Both the position numbers and the translations under genes were made by a program. Below, piece by piece: positions 9,581-17,311 of a stretch of DNA of 64,000 nt. This DNA comes from Petrolisthes cinctipes (taxonomy: Eukaryota > Arthropoda > Malacostraca > Decapoda > Porcellanidae), in NCBI GenBank assembly GCA_033782935.1, contig JAWQEG010001225.1:5001-69000 (forward strand), in the 5' to 3' direction. The notes under the pieces were generated by a model. The model had not been told where the DNA came from. It ran no database searches and saw only the letters and a list, made by a program, of their open reading frames with translations. How positions within the stretch are numbered: the first letter of the stretch is position 1; each line of letters starts with the position of its first letter.

Positions 9581-9602
9581 ACATTACAACCTATCACCGT
9601 AG

Positions 9603-9803
9603 GGGGGTATTACCTGCATTAGTGATGTGGGCAATACTTTAATTAAGGGTTTTGGCGCCCCTTCGGTGCCAGCTTTTAGTTCTTCAACTGTCCCTCTTTT
9701 CTTTCTATTTCCTTCCTGCTTGCTGTCTCACCTCTTTATCACCTTTTTCTGGCGCTATATGACCTCGCTGTTGCGACGCATAATATCAATCAATCAATCA
9801 ATC
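9603..9803 (+). repeat. Interspersed repeat, copy 2, with ATCA-repeat tail
   Basis: Same family as 7350-7552 but in the opposite orientation. It ends in ATCAATCAATCAATCAATCC at 9784-9803, a simple-repeat tail as expected for a retroposed short element. It truncates the Gypsy fragment on the right. The open frame across it mirrors the one in copy 1 and is not supported as a gene. Confidence 0.82.
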
Positions 9804-10241
9804 CTTCTTACCTATTGTGTACATGAGGTAAAGCAGCATCTCTGGGTCCTCTTGATACTCTTTCATTTTTATTGTGTTGGAGAGAATCATGTGTAGGTTG
9901 AAGACTACTGTAGGTCACACACCTGTAAGGATGATACTCATTTACTTTAACTCCTAAACTATACCACAAAACAGCATCTATACTGAATAAGTGTGAAATG
10001 GGCCTGTTGGTTGGCCCACTAAGGAAAAGATTAAAGAAAACTAATTACACTACATGCAAACATTATTATTTCACTTTATAACCTTGAAATGTCTATAGAT
10101 CAATGTTGTAGTTCATTGGCTTAAAATCCATCAGTCTAGACATAACCAAGATTTATTTAAGTGAAAAAATTCAAATAAGCAAAAGGAATGCATTTAATTA
10201 TATATATCTAGATTTATAAGACTAACCAAGTTCACTGTTAC
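9804..10241. other. Non-coding stretch, probably intron or 3' flank of the Ig locus
   Basis: AT-rich with no coding signal. It lies downstream (minus strand) of the last recognised Ig exon. No clear polyadenylation context could be assigned, because further exons may lie beyond the retroelements. Confidence 0.5.
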
Positions 10242-10630
10242 TGAGCGAGAGCATCCACCCTGAAGATTCTCCTAGTAGACCCAGCCTGTTTGGTGATCTC
10301 ACAGCTGTATAGTCCCTCTTCTGTTCTGGTTTCACGAGGTAGAGTCAATCGTGTCCTGTCCTTGGAGATACTGTACCATCCTGTATTGTTCCTCCTTTGT
10401 TCTCCTTCCCGGTCTGGTGGGGTTAATGCAGATACTGGGTACTCATAAGTGTAGTCATTAACTTTGTTGTAGTTATCAAAGGAATTGATGTCTTCATATC
10501 TGTTCTCCAGGGAGGTTCTGTTTTCAGAGTGTGTAACGTCATGAACTGTTGGGCTGTCGGAGAGTGTGGGAAAATCTTCTTCCTCCCATCGACTACCTTG
10601 CAATGTTTGCTTGGAAAGAATGGGTACAGA
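10242..10630 (-). CDS. Candidate exon: C-terminal half of an Ig domain with a long acidic insert
   Basis: Minus-strand open stretch ending at a GCTCA|GTAACA donor, with a plausible acceptor CCCCCAG near 10631. The last third reads as the E-F-G part of an immunoglobulin domain: TRLTLPRETRTEEGLYSCEI (the Y-S-C-E signature with the conserved Cys), then RRIFRVDAL. Before it lies about 75 residues rich in Asp, Glu, Asn and Tyr with two NxT/NxS-type sites, unusual in length for the C-to-E region of an Ig domain. It follows the candidate N-half exon at 11005-11089. Open throughout, so it could be functional, but its upstream partners are broken. Start and acceptor are uncertain. Confidence 0.6.
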
Positions 10631-11004
10631 CTGGGGGCATCTCAGCAGTTCTTGGTGATACATTATAGTTTTTAATGTTACATAAAGCTAATATAAAAGA
10701 CTGCACCTTACAATTAGTATAAATATACTTTTATTTGTTACAACAATGAACGTTTATTGCAAGGCCCATTTAGAAATAAAATGGAAACAAAATGAAGAGC
10801 TATGTTCCTATGTGAGTCAACTATTGGAAATTTGAGAAATAGAATAAAACAAAATATATATAACAAAAACAAAGAAAACCACCTAAACAGAACCAGGAGT
10901 TCATTGACAAAAATTCACTGCAGAACTTATTTTAAGCTTGGTGAGACAGACCTTGGTCCAGGTGCTGTTGTAGCGGTGTGGTGACACAGTGGATGTTCAG
11001 GTAC

Positions 11005-11089
11005 CGAGTGTAGAGGGAAGCCGCTTCACACAACACTCAAGTTCTGCCCTTCCTCCTTCCACTACTGTCACCCTCAATCTCTGGACGAC
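11005..11089 (-). CDS. Candidate exon: N-terminal half of an Ig domain
   Basis: Minus strand. Acceptor ...GACTTTAACCAG at 11090, after a pyrimidine-leaning tract. The frame reads VVQRLRVTVVEGGRAELECC, the A'-B strand pattern of an Ig domain with the first conserved Cys, and then VKRLPSTL. A weak GTACCT donor at 11004 would end the exon before an in-frame TGA; a longer version crosses the TGA. The text LECCV...STLG parallels LEC...QTLG in the exon at 11822-11987, which supports homologous half-domain exons. Too short for standard ORF calling. Confidence 0.5.
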
Positions 11090-11214
11090 CTGGTTAAAGT
11101 CAACAGGAATGTCAGTAGGAAAATTCAATTCAGATGATGACAACAATAATCCAGTCCTTCTAAACGGTAGACCTGAGGGAAATATAACATCTGGTAACTG
11201 TCGACTGTCTTAAC

Positions 11215-11410
11215 CAACCAATAATAATAAGGGTTGTAGTGAGTTGTGCTTCCCCTGCTGGATTGACGGCCAGACACACATATGTCCCGGCGTCACGACC
11301 ACTGATACCCACTAGTGTCAGATCACGTCCCCCTCCACCCACCACTTATCAAGTTGTTGACACCAGAGCCTGTGTGCCACAGTACCACAGCCACTGAGGT
11401 GGTGGAGAAC
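11215..11410 (-). pseudogene. Candidate exon: C-terminal half of an Ig domain with two tandem stops
   Basis: Minus strand. Acceptor TTGTTGTACAG at 11411; donor GTTAAG at 11214 (or GTTGGT four bases earlier). One frame carries GSPPPQWLWYCGTQALVSTT, with the C-strand Trp, and then, after TGA TAA at 11346-11351, GGGGRDLTLVGISGRDAGTY followed by VCLAVNPAGEAQL. The second part is a textbook I-set ending (D-x-G-x-Y-x-C). Both parts are in the same frame, so the two adjacent stops interrupt an otherwise good exon. The style resembles long multi-Ig proteins such as hemicentins; that match is by impression only. Confidence 0.65.
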
Positions 11411-11821
11411 CTGTACAACAATGTGTACTGTTATATTGTACTGTCCTTTAGCTTTACATTCTCAATTATATACACTGTGTTGCTTTACAGTGTAATGTAT
11501 TTTGACAATGCAGACAAGGTTGCCTATCCTTTAGGCTGTGTCAGGAATGCTACACATATACATTTCATGATTTCCACATTTCAACCAACCACACTTGTAA
11601 GGCTTCATTATTTTCCAAAAGCTGAGTATCCACATTCACAAAATCTATCATATAGTTAGATAATGATGATCACTGCATAATTTATTCACCAAATTCATTA
11701 AATAATTCACCGATAAGTCATTAACAAGGCTAAAATTCTTTCGTTTGCGTGCTTACAAACCACTACCAACGACTGTGGAATCGACCCCATGAATGTTTTT
11801 GCATACTGCCCTTGGTCTTAC

Positions 11822-11987
11822 CGTGTGGTGGGGGGTATGATGAGGGTGATGGGGGGCGTCCCAGTGTCTGGAGGGGGTCAGTGACACTCGAGAGCAGCAT
11901 GTCCTCCCTCCTTCACCCACACCACCTCCTCACCCACGCCCACACTGCCCATCACTCCACTTTTCTTCCAGGCAATCACTGGTGGTA
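11822..11987 (-). pseudogene. Candidate exon: N-terminal half of an Ig domain, frameshifted
   Basis: Minus strand. Acceptor CCCCTACCTCCAG at 11988; strong donor ACACG|GTAAGA at 11821. The frame reads PPVIAWKKSGVM, then GEEVVWVKEGGHAALECH, an A-to-B strand with the first Ig Cys, and then hits TGA at 11878-11880. Shifting frame just after the Cys gives VTDPLQTLGRPP, which parallels the homologous exon at 11005-11089. A small indel near 11880 is the simplest explanation. Its incoming phase fits the exon at 12206-12394 (a one-base overhang meets two bases). Confidence 0.6.
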
Positions 11988-12205
11988 CTGGAGGTAGGGG
12001 TAAGGGAAGCAGAGACATTATATTTTGAGGCTATTGTATGGTAATGTGTTGCACTACTACTGAGCATGGCTGTACATAAAGAAAACTCATAGTGTAGTAA
12101 GGAGATAAGTTCATGTTGGAGAATATTATTAGTATAGGCTATTGATTCTTCCAGTTTTCTGGCATAATATAGTTTGGGGGAATTGGCATCCTTCTAATAC
12201 TTTAC

Positions 12206-12394
12206 CGAGATCATTGAGAGTGACGGGGATATCAATGACTACTGCTTGGTTGGTGGCTGTGCATGTGTAATCGTCTGGGTTGTGGGTACCCGCCCTCACC
12301 ACTTGCAGAGTACGCCCATCACTGCCCACGTCAATGTTGCCCCATCCACTCACGCCCACCACCGACCCAGCCAGCATCCACAACACAGAGGCAG
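12206..12394 (-). CDS. Candidate exon: C-terminal half of an Ig domain
   Basis: Minus strand, 189 bases, open throughout. Acceptor TCAATCCATTGCAG at 12395; donor GATCTCG|GTAAAG at 12205. It begins ASVLWMLAGSVVG (Trp of strand C), continues GSDGRTLQVVRAG, and then HNPDDYTCTATNQ, the E-F turn and second conserved Cys of an Ig domain, ending VVIDIPVTLNDL. Both splice sites are good and both phases are 1, which is the usual phase for modular extracellular domains. This is the best-preserved exon of the locus. The N-half exon expected upstream was not found between 12400 and 16690. Confidence 0.72.
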
Positions 12395-13060
12395 CTGCAA
12401 TGGATTGAAGAACAGAATTAAAGGATGATGAACATAATCAAAGCACATCTTAATTAATGAATAACAAAAGGGAGAGCACGAAGGAAAATTAATAAATAAT
12501 AAAAGGAAAGGAGAGACAGTTAAAGTGAGGAATGGAGGGACAGTTGAAGAGAAGAAATTGATTTTAACATGAACTGCACAAGGGATACAGTAAAAAGAAA
12601 ATGGCCTCAGTCAGCTATGAGCAAGTTGTAACCACCGATAACTTTAACATCATAAAATCCCAACTAGTGGACACATTCCTAAACAAATAAATAAATATGA
12701 GCATGTTACCCTACTCTGGAATCGACCCACTTTTTCTTCATGACTCGACCCCAATGCACCCAAGAGAGATTATACCCTCTTAAGGACCCTGTGATCGTGT
12801 ATGAGAATTGGAGGCGTGTGTGTGTTTCGTGGCAATATTTGAAGGACTCGTTTATCTCCAATTTTCTGTGTAATAGTAATGGGGTCAGGTCGATGATTTG
12901 ATAAGAAAGAAACATAAGGTGAGGCAGAAATAAAAAAGTTCGAGACATTCATTTCGAGTCTACTGAATCCTACAAAAATAGATCACAAAACACCAGATCC
13001 TTTATTAATAATTAACTTATTGAGGTGATTTATTTCTTGGGTTGGTGTGGAGGAATCAGC
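12395..13060. other. Non-coding stretch upstream of the Ig exons
   Basis: AT-rich, with AATTAATGAATAACAAAAGG-like repeats near 12450-12510 and no convincing exon on either strand. Open frames at 12706-12952 on the minus strand lack domain signatures. A diverged copy of the dispersed motif (TGTGGAGGAATCAGCTTCTA) lies at about 13047-13066. Confidence 0.5.
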
Positions 13061-13077
13061 TTCTAGCCAGGGGTGGG

Positions 13078-13235
13078 ATCTTCAAAGCATCGTAACCGCA
13101 GTTATGATTCTCGTAGCGCCATATTTGCTCGTAAGTTGTTCATAACCGCTACGATCGTATCTTCAAAGCCTCATAAAGGAGTTTCCGTCCGCCATTATGC
13201 GCCATATTTGCTCGTAGCACTACGAGAACTGAAAA
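13078..13235. repeat. Two diverged tandem copies of an 82-bp repeat
   Basis: CTTCAAAGC occurs at 13080 and 13161, and GCGCCATATTTGCTCGTA at 13116 and 13199. These give two degenerate head-to-tail copies of about 81-83 bp. Short palindromes such as CTCGTAGCACTACGAG (about 13211-13226) lie inside. Family unknown. Confidence 0.7.
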
Positions 13236-13269
13236 GCACCCTTTAGGCTGATAGCAGGGTCGCGTAGTC

Positions 13270-14545
13270 GATAAACAACCCGTAAATAGTGAGATTTGAG
13301 TTTATTTACACTTGGCGCGGCCGACACAGGCGACATAATGGTTGTTGTTGTTGTCACTCATCGGTAAATATAAACAAGAGGAGGGGATTCAGTGAGCAGC
13401 TTAGGAGAATGGAGCTGCAAGTGTCAATTTAAACTGATGCACTGTGAAATAGAAAGTTACAAATACTTTTTTGTGTATCATTACTTTTGGAGTGTTTAAG
13501 AATAATAGGATATAATGGTGACTTACTAATTGCAGGAAAGTGGCTTCCAGTTACCTGCAAACAAAGCAGAAATTCTTCATTGCATAGTTAGACCTAACTT
13601 AATCCATGTAGTATGAGTCTTTAATCCATAGTCCTTTGCAAGAAGTGGATATTCTTAAGGTTAATAAACTTTCTTTATGATTGATTGACTTTCTAATGAA
13701 AATATTACAAGCACATTAATGTGATGTGTGAGCTGGTAACATTTAAATAACTGGAATTATATACCTACTGATATATACTGGAGATGTGTAAAAGGTTGAC
13801 CATATTCCCGAATCTAAAGACAAAAATATGTCTCAGAATTAACTAATGCAAATATTATCATGTTGTAAAAGTCTCAATAACATGTACCGTACATGAACCT
13901 TTCCAACCAATTCAATTAATTTTATTGAACAGTATATTTTAATACATAATTTTCACCTGTTCTCATATTACATCAGACTTCTATTTTTCAAAAATAAATG
14001 CTTTTCAACAGCATATGTAAAAGCGCTATTTTTGTCCCCTTACGTTACTCTTTGATTTTACTCTTTTTACTCTACTTGTGGAGGGAAACAAAAATCTACT
14101 GCCTTTAACAAAACAAAACAAAAACAACCAGTGTATGCTACAACTCTATCCTATAGCTGTATCAACCTGGTCTGGAAAAAAAAACAAGATACCGATGAGG
14201 AACAGGACTTGCCTTGCGAATACCAAAAATAAATCATACAAAGGACAAGTCCAGCTCCTCTCCAGTACTGGGCAAACGCTGCCACCACCAGACCAAAGTC
14301 GATCAGAGGAACCAAGTGAGCACACACCGGAAGGGTAGCGTAACGTTACGTTAAGAAGGCTCGCGAGTAAGCAACCCAGACTACAATTTTAACGGGGGTA
14401 CGATCAGTGTTGTGAAAGGAGAACTAATCTCTATATAGGTACACAGTCTATTTGTTATATCGGTGACGGAAATACTCAGACAATTATAAACACGTTTATT
14501 ATATCCACCTATTTGTTACAAGTACAACAAGTTCCCTATAATAAT
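13270..14545. other. AT-rich non-coding stretch
   Basis: No coding sequence I can support. An open frame at 14078-14338 has low-complexity Lys/Asn-rich composition and no domain signature. Nothing else is recognised. Confidence 0.5.
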
Positions 14546-14830
14546 AATTTCTGTCCCCCCCCCCCCCCCCTTGCTAATATTACCTACTCCCAGTTCTGTC
14601 AACTAGGATAGGAATAATTCCGGGTCTCGCCAGTTGACAGAGCTAAACACATAAATCCAAAACAAAAACAATTATTACTATGAAATATCCCCCCTCCCTC
14701 AATACAGTTCCTACTCCCTTTTCTGTCTACTAGGACAGGAATAATTCCGTGCCTCGCTAGTGACAGATCTAAGTACATAGAAAAAAAAATATTACATGAA
14801 GTGTCCCCCCTCCCACAATATTTCAAATAA
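14545..14830. repeat. Tandem duplication of a 127-bp unit with internal hairpin
   Basis: CCTACTCCC starts at 14583 and 14710, followed in both by TTCTGTC, ACTAGGA, AGGAATAATTCC and CTCGC. In copy 1, TCTGTCAACT and AGTTGACAGA form a perfect 10-bp inverted repeat around the AATAATTCC loop. In copy 2 the same stem is kept as TCTGTC-ACTAG paired with CTAGT-GACAGA. A 16-C run (about 14555-14570) precedes copy 1, and shorter C-runs (CCCCCCTCCC) sit at the unit ends. Confidence 0.78.
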
Positions 14831-15188
14831 TTCCTAATAATAAATTTTGCACAATAAGGCCGAAATATAGTTAATACAAAAAAAAATCACATCCTAATCT
14901 CAATATTATAAATGAAAATATAAAATTGCCAGCAAATGTAGTTAATTTTCTTAGTACCACGTGGTTCACTAAACACCAAGGGAGAATGCTATTCAATGGC
15001 TGCCACCAGCAGAGACGAGATCAGAATGACTATGAAAAAAAAACATACTTTATTTACTATGCCTGAATGTGACCACACAATATTCCTTAGTTATATCCCA
15101 TCACGGGACTTATAGTCAAACTCGCCTAAATTTACGGCTGTGGAGTGGCTTTCACCTCTTTACAGTGTTGCCGCCAAATTTTCAGTAC

Positions 15189-15190
<2 letters not shown>
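14831..15190. other. Non-coding stretch holding copy 1 of a 30-nt exact repeat
   Basis: AT-rich. Positions 15000-15029 are identical to 16135-16164 (30 of 30 bases, beginning CTGCCACCAGCAGAGACG). No gene is recognised. Confidence 0.55.

Positions 15191-15191
<1 letters not shown>

Positions 15192-15261
<70 letters not shown>
15192..15261. repeat. (CT)n microsatellite
   Basis: About 35 uninterrupted CT units. The Ser-Leu open frame across it is an artefact. Confidence 0.97.
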
Positions 15262-15264
<3 letters not shown>

Positions 15265-16134
15265 TCTTTTATTTATAACTGCTTTCATTTGTTAATTTGA
15301 AGACAATTTCTTTAGCCTGGCTGTGTAGATGTGAGGAATGGGTTGAACTATTTGCCATGGTGTCTGTGCAAAGAGCATAAAGAAAGTGAAAACTGAAAAG
15401 AGGTCACCGCCAGGAAGCTATCCTGTGTCAAGGCCACCAACTGGGTGTGGAAGTGTTGCCGCTCACGAGTGATTTTTTTTTTTTTTACTTTGGTATTGGC
15501 AAATTATTATTTTGTTCTACATAATAGCTTACAGATTATGAATGTGATTATTCCTCACCCTTGAAATTACGGTAAAAGCCAGTAAATGTGATCATTTTAT
15601 TCTACAATATAGCAACACCTGGGGGGTCTGGGTGTAGGTGTGGGTCTGGCTATGTCAGTATTGCCGACACTCAAAAAAATTATATTGATTATTTTTTTTA
15701 CTTTGGATAATGGCATATTTCTTCTTTTTCAAGCTTATTATGTTATATCTATAACTGTGATATTATTACCCACCCGAAAACTATTCTAAATACCATTAAA
15801 AGTTACTACAATTTCTTTTAGCAACACTGTACAATATTCATGCCATGTTTCTGTGTAACTGTATAAATGTTTTATGCATAATAAGATTACTGTTGATTAA
15901 TCCATCTAAATACACAAGTGGATGTTGTATATATCTGAATTTATTGTATTTGTGATGCCTTGTACATAAATAGCTTCCGTTTCACATCGCAAGTTGGGGA
16001 AACGTGGCGACACTGTACAAAATAGCGGGACACACCACAGCCGTAAATTTAAGCGAGCAAGACTATAGTAAATTCACCACACTATATTCACAATACTATA
16101 TTTATGATGAGAGAGAGAGAGTTGGAACTCTTAC
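15262..16134. other. Non-coding stretch
   Basis: T-rich runs at about 15473-15486 and 15688-15698. The text TTTACTTTGG with ATTATT context occurs twice (about 15485 and 15699), hinting at an old duplication. No coding signal. Confidence 0.5.
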
Positions 16135-16196
16135 CTGCCACCAGCAGAGACGAGATCAGAATGAGCTAGTAGCAACTCAGGGTACCGCCTCGCCAT
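16135..16196 (-). CDS. Weak candidate first coding exon
   Basis: On the minus strand an ATG at 16196 opens 20 codons (starting MARRYPELLLA) and ends exactly at a consensus donor, GGCAG|GTAAGAG, at 16134. The peptide is only mildly hydrophobic and not a clear signal peptide. Position and strand would suit a first exon of the minus-strand Ig locus, but nothing links them. The last 30 bases of this exon are duplicated exactly at 15000-15029 without the donor. Low confidence. Confidence 0.22.
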
Positions 16197-16690
16197 CTCC
16201 CCCACTCTCACTCTCTTAAGCAAAGTAGTGACCAACTCATCTTAATTTCTGGCAATTCCATCAGTTCTACCCTTACTGGTGTATATAATTACATAACCTA
16301 ATTTAAACATATAAGTGAGCTCAAATATATTGCTTTCTCCCTTGTGTAAAGTTTTACACTACTGTTATTTACATATTCAAGGCATGTATTGTTCCGCCAA
16401 CAAGAAAATGAACTGTCCCGACTGTAGGCCCTAACTAATCTAATTAATTTTCTAAGCAAGTTACAATTAAATGCCGGTAACAGTATGGGAATGTTAGCTT
16501 CGTTATTATATATTATAATTAGAAATGCAGGTTATTCCCTGTCTCCATTAAATTATTTTACATTCCTTTCTTAAATCACCGCCTGGCTACTCCCTACAAT
16601 TCTACACTAAAAACCTATTCTAATACATACAAATATACAACACCCGTAAATATCCCGAATAATAATACATATAAAATAGGGGTGTTACAA
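16197..16690. other. Non-coding stretch at the left edge of the satellite
   Basis: AT-rich with no genes seen. The satellite begins abruptly at 16691; the bases just before it (AATAGGGGTGTTACAA) show no decayed monomer. Confidence 0.6.
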
Positions 16691-16993
16691 CTGTACTGCA
16701 CTCACTGTATGTCACGTCACGTGTAGCCAGGCTCGGCAGGCAGTTCATGTGTAAATAACTAAATATTCCAGGCCGCCATCCACTGACCGGTCCTCACACA
16801 CTGTAGTGCACTCACTGTGTGGCATGTCACGTGTAGCCAGGCACGGCAGGCAGTTCACGTGTAAATAACAAAATATTCCAGGCCGCCATCCACCGATCAG
16901 TCCTCACACACTGTACTGCACTCACTGTGTGGCACGTCACGTGTAGCCAGGCACAGCAGGCAGTTCACGTGTAAATAACTAAATATTCCAGGC

Positions 16994-17087
16994 CCAGGCA
17001 CGGCAGGCATTTCACGTGTAAATAACTAAATATTCCAGGCCCAGGCACGGCAGCCAGTTCACGTGTAAATAACTAAATATTCCAGGC
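16994..17087 (+). repeat. First pair of 47-bp short satellite units
   Basis: Two consecutive short units starting at 16994 and 17041. Each runs from CCAGGCACGGCAG through TAAATAACTAAATATTCCAGGC and directly into the next CCAGGCACGG. They lack the 63-bp part CGCCATCC...GTGTAG of the full monomer. Equivalent single or paired short units recur throughout the array, for example at about 18151, 19267, 21024 and 28270. Confidence 0.9.
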
Positions 17088-17255
17088 CGCCATCCACTGA
17101 CCAATCCTCACACACTATAGTGCACTCACTGTGTGTCACGTCACGTGTAGCCTGGAACGGCAGGCAGTTCACGTGTAAATAACTAAATATTCCAGGCCGC
17201 CATCCACTGACCGGTCCTCACACACTGTAGAGCACTCACTGTGTGGCATGTCACG

Positions 17256-17311
17256 TGTAGCCAGGCAAGGCAGGTAATTCACATGTAGCCAGGCAAGGCA
17301 GGCAGTTCATG
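17256..17311 (+). repeat. 28-bp duplication variant of the monomer
   Basis: GTAGCCAGGCAAGGCAGG appears twice, 28 bp apart, within one monomer. Comparable variants occur near 20510, 22610, 23350, 25430, 28865, 31390, 33370, 36265, 39945, 43495, 46015, 47995, 50885, 54570, 58650, 59120 and 62710. Several are followed by the marker monomer ACACGAAACTGCAC. Confidence 0.88.

Larger units (their letters stand above)
7560..9600 (+). mobile_element. Decayed Ty3/Gypsy retrotransposon fragment (gag end, protease, integrase)
   Basis: Plus-strand remnants lie in Gypsy gag-pol order: a nucleocapsid-like zinc knuckle (about 8020-8070), protease (about 8100-8300), then integrase (about 8600-9580). Reverse transcriptase and RNase H, normally between protease and integrase, are not seen, so a large internal segment is missing. 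No direct LTR pair is visible. The fragment is bounded by the inverted repeats at 7350-7552 and 9603-9803. The integrase is split by a TTAA-flanked insertion. Sequence at 7560-7930 is unassigned and could be leader or LTR material. Confidence 0.78.

Noticed and set aside
10802..11659. Plus-strand open frames at 10802-10984, 10989-11213 and 11315-11659, and the one at 11749-11997
   Set aside because: They lie opposite the minus-strand Ig exons and introns and show no domain. The minus strand explains the coding signal.
14078..14338. 86-codon open frame
   Set aside because: Lys/Asn-rich low-complexity sequence without domain or splice support.
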